NCBI GenBank assembly: GCA_001724265.1
Contig: MEDY01000152.1
Span: forward strand, 1-61,529
Reading direction: 5' to 3'
Source: Rhizaria sp. SCN 62-66
Lineage: Eukaryota > Rhizaria, unplaced
DNA: 61,529 bases
Under the pieces are notes generated by a model, which was not told where the DNA came from, ran no database searches, and saw only the letters and a program-made list of their open reading frames with translations. Within the stretch, counting starts at the first letter, position 1; the number at the start of each line of letters is the position of its first letter. A program made the position numbers and the translations under genes. Shown in pieces: positions 1 through 9,165 of the stretch.

Positions 1-99
1 TCCGAGAAGGTCCGCGAGGCCGCCCTCCTTGCTGAGGCCGCTGCCCGCCGCGAGCGCCTGAAGGCCAAGAAGGCCAAGGTTGCTGCCCGCAACGAGTAA
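1..99 (+). CDS. 3' end of an unidentified gene (C-terminal 32 codons)
   Basis: Frame 1 is open from the window edge to a TAA at 97-99. The visible tail is a highly charged, Ala/Lys/Arg/Glu-rich helix (LKAKKAKVAARNE at the end) written almost entirely in C- or G-ending codons (GCC, CGC, GAG, AAG, CTC), as expected for a highly expressed gene. Basic helical tails like this are common in eukaryotic ribosomal proteins, but 32 residues do not identify a family, so no product is assigned. Its stop is TAA, relevant to the absence of TAG terminators in the window. Confidence 0.6.
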   Translation, partial: SEKVREAALLAEAAARRERLKAKKAKVAARNE

Positions 100-505
100 G
101 CACCTCGCCACTCAAGTCAGTTACTAATGCTTAGCTACCCAAAACCAAGCTAAGCGACCTATCTAACTTGCTCTCTCATGCACACGCACTGTTGCTGACT
201 TTGTCGGCAGTGGTCGTGTAAGTGAGGGATCCGCGCACATTCGCACTGCATATTTACGTTCTTGGAATGCGGCGACTTGTTTGCAAAACAACCCCCACCC
301 CAGTCACATAGTTTTCTTGTTTGTCTCGCTCGGCTTGGTCGGGCGAACAGATAATAATACAATATATTGAAATCATAAATCAGTGTCTCTCATTCGATAA
401 AAGCTTGGAAATGTATAAGTAATAATTCTCATGATACGTTTCTTGTTGCACATTCGTCCTTGTGCATTCGTGTTATACTAGATAGTTAAATACTAGATAT
501 CATTG
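100..505. other. Intergenic region between convergent gene ends
   Basis: 406 nt between the TAA of the left-edge gene and the TGA of the minus-strand gene at 506. The sequence is markedly more AT-rich than its neighbours, especially 345-505, and should hold the two 3' UTRs. Short open frames here lack coding-like composition. I see no RNA gene or repeat. Confidence 0.6.
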
Positions 506-3016
506 TCATTCATTGTCGTAGTCCTCATCCTCGTCACTTGGCGATTGTTCGCTATTGCTTCCGTCCATGGCCAATAAAGCTAGATTCTCTAAGCAGTCTG
601 CCAACCGTTGCAGCAGTCGGTTCACAGTCTGCTCCTGCTCATGCGCTGAGCTTTGCACACGCTCGCAATCCTTCCTGGTCACGTCTGCTTCTGTGCGCAG
701 CCTGTCCGCAAAAGCAGCGGCGCGTGCGGCTGCGCGCTCACAGTCACTCACTGCGTCCAGCTGACGATCACCTGTCGCAGAGTCACTCGTGTCGCGTTGA
801 TCACAGCTAATCTCACTGTCACTATCATTGCTGACACTGCCGCTGTCGCTGTCGGTGCATTTACTTGCAGCTTCTGAGTCGAGCGCACAAGGCGGTAACA
901 GTTGATTCAATGCAAGCAGTGCGTGCTTTGCTTGTCCGATCCCATGACGGCGGACTTCATCTTCAGCGTTCGCTACTGCAGTCACTGCGGTCAGCAACAA
1001 CGCTGCCCAGCCGCACAATGGACCTCGATGTTGTTGCTCTTGCTTTGTGTCAATATCAATTTCAGTTTCACCGGCGGCGGTTTCTGCGTCTCCAGGAGTT
1101 GCAGCCCACACTATTCGCTCTACAACAGCCACAGGGGCCGCAGCGGCAAGCACCCACGCGCGGCACCGTGAGCACACGACATTGCTGCTACAGTTCAACG
1201 TAGCACCACCGCCCAAAACAACACCGTTCGCAGCTGAGACAACTGCAACGACAGCACTCGCTATGGAGCCGAGCTCTTGTCGGCCGCCGCAGTGGAGCCA
1301 TGCTCCGGCGCAGACGGTGGGCGAGTCACGGCGCGACTTGCACTCGGCAGAACTTTTGTACCTTAACATAGGATTGTTGCAATCGTTGTCAGTGCATATG
1401 TCAAAACAGACCGGCTCTAACTGTGTTTCTAAGCTGCGGTTATCACCGTTGCCAGTTGCGAGGTGCAGGCCAGTCAGAGTGAGTGCGAGCGACACCGCAA
1501 GAACTGGCAAGATAGATCCTCCAATCAGCGACTCAAGCGCAGATGTGCTATTCATGTTGTTGTCAAGGTTTGCGTGTGAATGTTTGCAGAAAGACACGCC
1601 GCGCACAATAGCTTGCTTGACGGGCTCGAGCGATAACACTTGACGAGCACACAGCAGCACATCTGATGCACTCGATCCAGTCAATGTTTCACCTGATGAA
1701 GTCGTCAGTAGGGCGAGCGTTAAAGACACCAAGGGGGTAATAACACTCGAGTTCAGCGGGTGTAACCGTTGCACTGGCTGTGAGCAGTGCCGCGACGACT
1801 GTGTCGCAGTGGTGATTGTCATCGTGGCATGCACAACGCTATCAGTATACGCTGCTTTGCATGATTGCGGAGAAAGGGACAGTTGCAGAAGCGTAGACAC
1901 GTTTGTTGCAAGGGTCAGCGCTGCACCAACAGTGCCAGCAGTCGCGCCGTTCGACGTAGGTTCAGTGCTCTGGGTGTAAATGGTCGCTGTGTGCATCAAT
2001 AGCATTTCGCTCAAAGCAACACAGTGCCACAGCCAAGCCTCATTCACTGTCTCTAATTGGGACTCAGTTCCAGCAAGCAGGGCCCTTGTGGCTGTATGCA
2101 GTCCGTCCGCGCGGCTCGCCATAGTGAGGCCTAAACGACAGAGCGCAGGCGGGAGCAGGAGTGGGATCAACGGCGAAAACAATGTGAAGTTACACTAATT
2201 GACGGAGGTTGCGTTGTGTTTGGGGTGGCGACGACAGTTGCAGTTGCAGCTTGACATCAACATGTCGACAGCAATATCGTTCAATAGCGTCAGCGATTCG
2301 CGACTGTCGCTGATGTTGTTCCCAGTTCTCATCTCTATATGTGTCGCAGCAATGTTGGTTGCAACTTCAGTTGGAGTGATACGAAGAGTAGCAAGCAGCG
2401 CTGATGCAGCGGGATCGCGCAGCCGAGCCCAGAGCTGCGCCACAAAAACTATAGCATGCGGCGCATCATCATACCCGACCGCGCTATCGTTGTAGTCGTG
2501 ATCGTTGTTGCCCTTGTTGGAGTTCTTTGCGTGACTGCATTCGTGATGCAACTGTCGTGAGGTGAACGCGCTCAGTGAGCCTGCACGCTTGCATACCATT
2601 GCAGCAAGGCCCAGCGGCTCTACTAAAGAGTCTAAATACTCTTCTAGTGCGTAATGAGAAGGCGATTTCGAACATGATAGAGCTTTGTTGATTGTGAGCA
2701 GCGGCGGAAGCAATATGCCATCAGCCCATGCATCCGCAGCGTCACTTAGATTACACTGAACACAACTACTGTTCTCTTGTGCAGTAGGCAAAGTAACATC
2801 GCTGCTCGTGTTGTCATCAGAGCTAATTCCACGGGCACGCTTAGAGCTGGGCTATGGCAGCGCGTCATGAGGTACTGTGGCAGTCGTTGTGGGAGTTGAA
2901 GGTGGGTGGACTGAAGTGCGTGGACACACTTCTTCAATCACAGTGAGCGGCGTGTACAAACGTGGTATCGGTTTGTCAACGCAGTATTCAGATAGCCATG
3001 TGTACAAATTATCCAT
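506..3016 (-). CDS. Unidentified 836-residue protein read through two in-frame UAG codons
   Basis: One minus-strand frame runs from an ATG at 3016-3014 in a good initiation context (GCCATGG) to TGA at 508-506. It is broken only by TAG at 2854-2852 (codon 55) and 2197-2195 (codon 274); a conventional reading would split it into 54-, 218- and 562-codon pieces. The N-terminus (MDNLYTWLSEYCVDKPIPRL) looks like a folded start, and a basic PSSKRAR patch that could be a nuclear localisation signal follows the first UAG. The middle is Leu/Ala-rich, possibly helical-repeat, with scattered Cys. The last 130 residues hold acidic Ser/Asp runs, a charged, possibly coiled-coil segment, and a DEDEDYDNE end. 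I do not recognise the family. Codon use is less GC-biased than in neighbouring genes, which may explain why UAG is commonest here. The same-frame continuation is directly visible; the single-protein interpretation is inferred. Confidence 0.7.
2195..2197 (-). other. In-frame sense UAG, codon 274 of the 506-3016 gene
   Basis: The context is KHNATSVN-TAG-CNFTLFSPL. The frame is open for 218 codons before it (back to the previous TAG) and 562 codons after it. The following triplet is TGT. Both flanks have the same composition, so this does not look like a gene boundary. Confidence 0.7.
2852..2854 (-). other. In-frame sense UAG, codon 55 of the 506-3016 gene
   Basis: The minus-strand context is HDALP-TAG-PSSKRARG, with no change of frame on either side. 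The next base triplet is CCC, which does not match known readthrough contexts such as UAG-CARYYA. No splice-like donor/acceptor pair is apparent around it. Confidence 0.65.
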
Positions 3017-3203
3017 GGCTAAGAGTATGTATCGATGAGGGCACGCTTGCGCGCTCCCAGCCGATCAAAAGGCGGAAAATTGTCGGGCGAATATCTCAGA
3101 GCGCCAAGGGCAATCTAGCACTGACCAGATGCCGGCGTATACGGACTTTTCGAGAGTGATAAATCTGAAGATAAATAAAATCTAGTGAGAATTGTATGGA
3201 AAT

Positions 3204-6200
3204 TTAGGCGACATCACAAATAACGGAGATAGTTTGTACAAAACCCTGAAGAACGGTGATGGCCTTCTTGGTCAGCGCCGCATCTCCAACTGCTCCCGAC
3301 GCAGAGGCGTCATACAGACCGCGGATACACGCAGTGACAACGCTCATCAAGTCGTCGCGCAGACGCACAAGCACGAGTTGTGTCTCCTCCTCGCTGTGTA
3401 TGAGTAGAGCGCGCGTCCACGCAACCGCGTTGTGCAGCCTCGCCTCGAACCCAGTCACACGCACGCGCGCCAACACCTGCTGCTGCGCCTCGGGCGACTG
3501 CGCTGCGGCGGCCGCGTGCCCCACCGCGTCCGCGCTCTCAGCAAGAGTAGCGGTGTTCGCGTGTAACTCGACGTCGACCATCTCGGCCGCCGCAACGGCT
3601 GCCTTGGCCATGGCCGCTGTCGTCTCCGCGCCCACCACGACGCCGCCCTGCGTGTGGGGCGCGAGCTCGCCGAGACAGAAGGCCACAGCGCCCATGCACC
3701 ACTGCCCGCGCGCCTCGGCGACCTCGTTCCGCACCGCGAACTGCACGCCCGCGGCGGCGCCCTCAGCCGCGGCCACCGCATCGGCGGTCACGCGGGCCAG
3801 CGCGCCGACGCCGCCGAGCGCGGCGGTGGGCACGGCGAGAGCGCGTTGGGACACGCCGCCCATCGCGGCGCCCGTGGCGGCGGCCGAGGCGGCCACGGAG
3901 GTCGCTGTAGTCGCCACCGCGGTGAGGCTGGTACGGAGGCCCGAGAAGAGGTAGCTCGACCAGCCCGAGCCCGCGCTGGCGGCGTCGGCGTCGGCGTCGC
4001 CGTTAGCGTCCGCGCCGGAGCCCGCGGCGTCGGCCGTCGTCGTGAGGGCGGCGAGCCCGCGCGTAAGCCCCCCCAGCAGTCCTCCGTTGTGGTTGCTGTC
4101 GATGGAAGCGTTGGGGTTGTGCAGCGGGTGCCCCGCGGGCGGACAGAAGGACAGCGCAAGCGGGTTCGGCAGCCCGGGCGGGAGCGTGACGACACCGTCC
4201 CACGCCGCGCCGCCGCTGCTGCTGCTGCTGCCCGCGCTGATTGAGCTGTCTCCAACGCTGTCTTTGGCTTCGTCGGTGTCGATACAGTAATCGTAGTCGT
4301 CGTCGTCGTCATCGTCACAGTTGTTGGGATCACGAGCCCCATCAGTCCCACCACTGGCGGGATTGGCCGCGCTGTTGCTCGTGGCGATGGCGGCCGCGAC
4401 GTTGACGATGACGGTGAGGTGCCGCAGCATGACCAGCGCTGTGAGCGGGGACCGTAGTCGCGACGCCATCACGGAGCCCGTCTGCGTCACCGGGGGCGGC
4501 AGCGGGCAGAGCGGGCCCAGCGCCGGCAGTCCGCCGACATCACCAGTGGCAGCGGAGGCTGCGAGCGCGTTGCTGGGCAGCATGGGCAGCGTGGTCAGCG
4601 GGGCGCCGAGGGTGGAGAGGCCCGCCGGCACGGGCTGCACGGTCGCTCGCTTGCCACCTGCAGCGCCAGCGCCTGCGGCAGAGGGCTTGAAGTGCGGCGA
4701 AGTGAGGATTGCCTGGTCGATGGCAGCCGTTGCGCGGCACAGCGAAGTGACTGCGGCGGCGAGCAGGTCGTAGCGACCGCCACCGACAGCCCAGAAGCCG
4801 TCGCCGTCACCACCACTGCCAGACTTAGCCTTAGAAGCGGCGGGCTTGGTGCTGGCGGTGGCCGGGCCGCCGCTGAGGCCGCCGCTGAGGCCGCCACCAC
4901 TCTTGCTGTGCGCGGCCATTGAGCTACTGTCTGTGCTGCCAGTCGAGCCAGAGCCGGGGTTAGAGCGCGGCCGGCGAGGCGGGGCGAGACAAAGCAGACT
5001 GTCGACGGCGGCGGCCACGGACGGCAGGAGCTGCGAGAGGACTGGGGGCAGGCCAGGGACAGCGGTTGATAACAGGAGTTCCCGCTGCCGCTGCTGCTGC
5101 TGTTGCTGTTGCACGCGCCGCTGCTGATGCTGCTTTTGGGAAGGCGCAAGCGGGAACGCACGGCCCGATGCGAGCGCGACCGACACACTGATCGCGTTCA
5201 CGTTTGCGCTGTCCGTATCCGGGCAAACATACGTCGCGCCAGCGCCAGCACCAGCGCCCACAGCGGAGACAGAACCCGCGCCCGCGCTTGTGGGCGAGCC
5301 GCCCGCGGCAAATGCGAGCGGCATGCGGAGGATAGCCCGGGCCTGCTTGCCCGCGGCCAGCGCTAGCTCCGAGGTCAGCAGCGACGCGGCCTGCCGCAGC
5401 GCAGGCACGGCCGTCGACAGCGTGGACAGGGCAAGGTCGGTGCGGAGGGAGAGTGCGAGGTGGGTCAGCATGCGGGGACTGACGCCGGCGTAGGCGCCAC
5501 CGGGAGCAGCGGCAGAGATACCAACAAAGGCAGATTGGGATGCGTGGTAGCGGCGCATGTTGTCGTCGAGAAGCGAGCCCAGAGTCGGCAATGCCGCCTT
5601 CCTCTTCCCAGCAGTACTCGTAACAGCCACGGTGCTCTGCGACTGCGATGGTGAGCGCGAGTGCTCAACAGCAAACTGCGCAATGCTATCGATGCTAGGT
5701 AATGGCAGCACATTCACAGCCTTTTTGCTCTCCGTGCCGGCACCAGCGCCGGCGCCAGTCGCAACAATAGCAAAGCCACTCGCTGTATGCGTTCCCCGGG
5801 ACGTCGCAGGGGCAGTCTGACTTCCGCCGTACGCGGCTTGACTCCCGCAGCGGTCAAGGTCGATCTTGACAGGCTCCAGCGCGACGCGCTTCAGCGCGTT
5901 GAGGGCGAAGCTGAGGGACTCGAGGCTCAGGCTCACGGTGCCGCCCACTGCAGCCACAGCGGCCGCGACAGGGGCGGCGGCACTCGCGGCCGGGCTAGTC
6001 CCAGACACAGCAGCGCCAAGAGTCGCCGAAACAGGAGTGCCAGCGGCGGCAGCGGCAGCGGGTTTATCGCCGCCCGCCGCGCCGGTGGGCGACGCGGACG
6101 CGGGCGCGGGCGGCGGCGCGACGAGCGCGCGCACAGCCTGCACCCACACGGCCCAGAGCTTGAGCATCAGCGACTCGAGCTGGATGAAGGCCTTGGGGGA

Positions 6201-8537
6201 CAGGCGCGAGCGCCGCCAGCGGTGCAGGTGGAGCCACAGCGCCCCGCTCGTGTGCGCCGCGGGCGCGCTTGCGGTTGCACCTGCACCGGCGCTGTAAGAG
6301 CCAGCGGCGGCGTTGACACCGGCGGCGGCAGCGGGGGCCGTGAGTGCGAAGGCGTGAGCGCGCGCGCGGTCGAGGGCCTTCTCTTCGCGCCTGTTGCCGC
6401 GCGCGTCCCGCTTGTCGCCGGCGTCGCCGCTGTCGTCGTCGTCATCGTCGTCGCCATCCCCGGCGTTGCTGATGCTACTGCTGCTGCGGTCGCGCCCGCC
6501 GATATTCACGCTGCTGTTGGAGTCGTCGCTGCTCTCGTCGCTGTCATCGCAGTCGTCGTCATCGTCGTCTTCGCTGTCGCTGCGGTTGTTGCTGCGGCTC
6601 GCCCCGGTGCGCACGGCGATCGTCCTGCTGCTGCTGTCGCCGCGGAGCGTTGAGGCGGCGCTGGGGGACTTCTTCCGTCCGCTCGTCCCGGGCGCGTCCT
6701 CTAGACCGACAATAGCGGTAGCTAACACGGCCTCGGCCTTGCAGACCTCGACCACGAACGCCGCCGTCTGGACTAGAATCACAGCCAACGCACTCTCCTT
6801 TAGACTCCTCACATTCGAATTCGCATTCACAACCGTGCTGCCGTTCGCGCTGTTATTGGCCGCGGTGGTGAGGGCGCGCACGGTGGCCCTGAGCGCGACC
6901 GTGAGCCCGGGCACCGCGACGCGCTCACGGGCGGCGAAGTACGCGGCCACGGTGTCAGTCACGAAGCCCACGTAAGGGTCGGCCTCGCCCGCGCCGCCGC
7001 CCAGGCCCGCGCCGTCGCCGCCGAGCAGGCCGCTGCCGAGGCCCAGCCCGCTGCCCAGCCCCAGACCGCTGCCCAGGTTACCGATGAGGCCCCTGTTCCG
7101 CGCGGCGGCCGCGGCGGCCGCTGCTGCTGCGGCCGCGGCTGCGGCTGCTGCAGTCGACGCCGCCGCCGCCGACGACGACGACGAGGACGGGGACGATGAC
7201 AGGAACGCGTGCGAGAAAGCGCGCTTGTGTGCCTGTTGCAGCAGCGGGCGCACGACAGTGGCGAGCATGAGGAACTGGCTGTAGGCCAGCGGCGTGACCG
7301 CGCCCGGCATCATCGTGAGCGGGTGTAGCGCGCCGCTCGCGGGGACCTGGCTCGCGCTCACGCTCTGGCTCGGCGGCTGAGACTGCTGTTGCTGCTGCTG
7401 TTGTTGCCGCGGCTGGAGTGCGGTGAGAGAGAGGCGCAGCGTCTTGGGTGGGAACACGCCGGCCATGGCGGTGGCGTGGTCTAAGTACCCCTTACACAGC
7501 ACGCGCGCGCGCTGCCCGAACGCCGCGGCGGCCTTGGGCGCGCGCGCGGCGTACTCTGCCGCGGCGGGGGCCCAGGGGTAGGCGCGGAAGTACTGCGTGA
7601 GCACCCAGAGGCGCGCGGGGATGAGAGCGAACGCGGGCGGCAGCGACGGGTACGCCTGCGGCTGCGTCGGCGCGCCCGCGGCACCGCCGGTCGCGGCGGC
7701 GGCGGCGGCGGCGCTCGCTGCAGGCGCTGCGGCGGCTGACGGGACGCTGCCGCCCAGCGCCGCCGCCGACCCGGTGCTTGCAGTCGCCGAAGCGGGGCTG
7801 CTGCTTGTGGTGTGATGGTGGGCGGAGACGGTGGGCATCGGCGGCAGCAGCGGCGGGCGCGCGAGCTGGGCCGTGATGTCGTCGAGGTCGTTGTAGAAGC
7901 GCAGGTGCGCGGCGAGCCGGGTGCGCTTGTCGGTGAGGTGCTGCTGCTGCTCGCTGAGCCCGGCGCTCTGGGCCGTGACGTCGGCACTGTGGCGCTCGAC
8001 GCGCGCGCAGCCACGATGCAGCGAGGCCGCGTGGGCCGCGATCGCCGTCACCGCGGTCAGCGACGCCGAAAGGCTGGACAGCTTCGAGGCCAGCGACGCG
8101 CGGTAGATGACGATGCGCACAAGCTCGGGGTTCGCGGCGAGGAGCGATGCGGGGACGGCCGGGAACGGCTGGGCCTGGTCGCGGCCACCACCAACAACGA
8201 CTGCGTTTGCAGGCGTCGATGCAGCTGCTGCCGAGGAAGTGCTCATGGTGAGTGCGATTGCAGAGCTGGCAACCGCGGCGGCGGTGTACTCAATGCAGAG
8301 ATCACTCAGATCGTCAAGACCGATGCCGTCACCACTGATGGCTGCCACACCGGGCATGGAAGGAGACGAAGGCCGCGCGGCGTTGTAAGCTGGGGCCTGG
8401 CCCTTGATTGCCTGAGATAAGGGTGTGACAGCAAGGGCCTCAAGAGCGGCCAATGCGGACGCAAACTCGGGATGCGAGGTATCCGCGGCGCTAATGGCGG
8501 CCGCGCTAGACACCGCGGCACTCGTTGCAGCACTCAT
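3204..8537 (-). CDS. COG3: Conserved oligomeric Golgi complex subunit 3 (COG3/Sec34-like), enlarged
   Basis: Single uninterrupted frame of 1777 codons, ATG at 8537, TAA at 3206-3204. COG3 is part of the lobe A tether for retrograde vesicles at the Golgi. The recognisable part is N-terminal: a helical segment around residues 150-235, ending in a leucine/charged helix with HLRFYNDLDDITAQL that resembles the COG3 motif with Phe-Asn-x-Leu-Asp spacing, then FALIPARLWVLTQYFRAYPW and a following helix with LCKGYLDHATAM (about 305-355), matching the family's position of a one-helix hand-off into the C-terminal legs. Human COG3 is about 830 residues. The excess is low-complexity: poly-Ala, Gly-Leu repeats, Ser/Asp acidic runs and Gln tracts. 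The far C-terminus (about 1560-1777) is again helical and better-conserved in character. Identification rests on motif pattern only. Confidence 0.65.
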   Translation of the reverse strand: MSAATSAAVSSAAAISAADTSHPEFASALAALEALAVTPLSQAIKGQAPAYNAARPSSPSMPGVAAISGDGIGLDDLSDLCIEYTAAAVASSAIALTMSTSSAAAASTPANAVVVGGGRDQAQPFPAVPASLLAANPELVRIVIYRASLASKLSSLSASLTAVTAIAAHAASLHRGCARVERHSADVTAQSAGLSEQQQHLTDKRTRLAAHLRFYNDLDDITAQLARPPLLPPMPTVSAHHHTTSSSPASATASTGSAAALGGSVPSAAAAPAASAAAAAAATGGAAGAPTQPQAYPSLPPAFALIPARLWVLTQYFRAYPWAPAAAEYAARAPKAAAAFGQRARVLCKGYLDHATAMAGVFPPKTLRLSLTALQPRQQQQQQQQSQPPSQSVSASQVPASGALHPLTMMPGAVTPLAYSQFLMLATVVRPLLQQAHKRAFSHAFLSSSPSSSSSSAAAASTAAAAAAAAAAAAAAAAARNRGLIGNLGSGLGLGSGLGLGSGLLGGDGAGLGGGAGEADPYVGFVTDTVAAYFAARERVAVPGLTVALRATVRALTTAANNSANGSTVVNANSNVRSLKESALAVILVQTAAFVVEVCKAEAVLATAIVGLEDAPGTSGRKKSPSAASTLRGDSSSRTIAVRTGASRSNNRSDSEDDDDDDCDDSDESSDDSNSSVNIGGRDRSSSSISNAGDGDDDDDDDSGDAGDKRDARGNRREEKALDRARAHAFALTAPAAAAGVNAAAGSYSAGAGATASAPAAHTSGALWLHLHRWRRSRLSPKAFIQLESLMLKLWAVWVQAVRALVAPPPAPASASPTGAAGGDKPAAAAAAGTPVSATLGAAVSGTSPAASAAAPVAAAVAAVGGTVSLSLESLSFALNALKRVALEPVKIDLDRCGSQAAYGGSQTAPATSRGTHTASGFAIVATGAGAGAGTESKKAVNVLPLPSIDSIAQFAVEHSRSPSQSQSTVAVTSTAGKRKAALPTLGSLLDDNMRRYHASQSAFVGISAAAPGGAYAGVSPRMLTHLALSLRTDLALSTLSTAVPALRQAASLLTSELALAAGKQARAILRMPLAFAAGGSPTSAGAGSVSAVGAGAGAGATYVCPDTDSANVNAISVSVALASGRAFPLAPSQKQHQQRRVQQQQQQQRQRELLLSTAVPGLPPVLSQLLPSVAAAVDSLLCLAPPRRPRSNPGSGSTGSTDSSSMAAHSKSGGGLSGGLSGGPATASTKPAASKAKSGSGGDGDGFWAVGGGRYDLLAAAVTSLCRATAAIDQAILTSPHFKPSAAGAGAAGGKRATVQPVPAGLSTLGAPLTTLPMLPSNALAASAATGDVGGLPALGPLCPLPPPVTQTGSVMASRLRSPLTALVMLRHLTVIVNVAAAIATSNSAANPASGGTDGARDPNNCDDDDDDDYDYCIDTDEAKDSVGDSSISAGSSSSSGGAAWDGVVTLPPGLPNPLALSFCPPAGHPLHNPNASIDSNHNGGLLGGLTRGLAALTTTADAAGSGADANGDADADAASAGSGWSSYLFSGLRTSLTAVATTATSVAASAAATGAAMGGVSQRALAVPTAALGGVGALARVTADAVAAAEGAAAGVQFAVRNEVAEARGQWCMGAVAFCLGELAPHTQGGVVVGAETTAAMAKAAVAAAEMVDVELHANTATLAESADAVGHAAAAAQSPEAQQQVLARVRVTGFEARLHNAVAWTRALLIHSEEETQLVLVRLRDDLMSVVTACIRGLYDASASGAVGDAALTKKAITVLQGFVQTISVICDVA
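7094..7157 (-). repeat. GCN trinucleotide tract encoding poly-Ala in COG3
   Basis: A run of Ala codons on the minus strand of the COG3 gene gives about 20 consecutive alanines. Next to it, at about 7010-7080, lies a Gly-Leu-Gly-Ser-Gly repeat. Both are simple-sequence expansions typical of this genome's coding DNA. They are in frame and do not disrupt the gene. Confidence 0.7.
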
Positions 8538-9165
8538 CTGAAAGTGAGCAAGTGAGCTTGAGCTCGGGTCGAGTGCGGAGCGCTAAGAAACCTACAGGAA
8601 GGTCTTAACCACAAGTATAGTAAAAATACACAAACCTCTTATGTAATCGCCCTATGAGTAGCTTTCAGAGTTGCTTTATGATCAATGACGGGGCGAAGAT
8701 AGAAATGCTCGAGGGGGTGAGTGGATACGATATCGCACGAGGCTAGATCAAGAGATAAACCTCAAATCCACGGTATTGAATTTAAATAATAGATATAAAT
8801 TGTGCGTATAATACCCAGGCACAAACTCAAATCTTATAGTGTCGTTCAGGCCACTCGGTATTCACATATAATTTCGCGTCGTCAGCAAGCCCCGAGTCGC
8901 TGGTTAGCGGCTGGAGCGGGGAGCAGCGACAAGGATAATCATACCACGACTTAAAGACAGCGGTTAATAACAAGACATCTTAAGAATATATCAAAGCATC
9001 AGTTGCTTTATTCGCGATGTGAAACATCTATACCTATACACAGACAATATAACAGTAAACAGTCATCTTTATCACAGGATCTATCTCTACGCGAGTCACA
9101 CTCGCTCTCCGCGGCGGAGCAGTCAGCTTAGGGCTTGGCCACTTCGATCAATCAAGCACACTTCT
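8538..9165. other. Intergenic region: COG3 upstream / UFD1 downstream
   Basis: 628 nt of AT-rich DNA between two minus-strand genes. It should contain the COG3 promoter and 5' UTR (near 8540-8700) and the UFD1 3' UTR (near 9000-9165). Stop codons occur in all frames. I see no RNA gene, repeat or convincing core-promoter motif. Confidence 0.55.
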
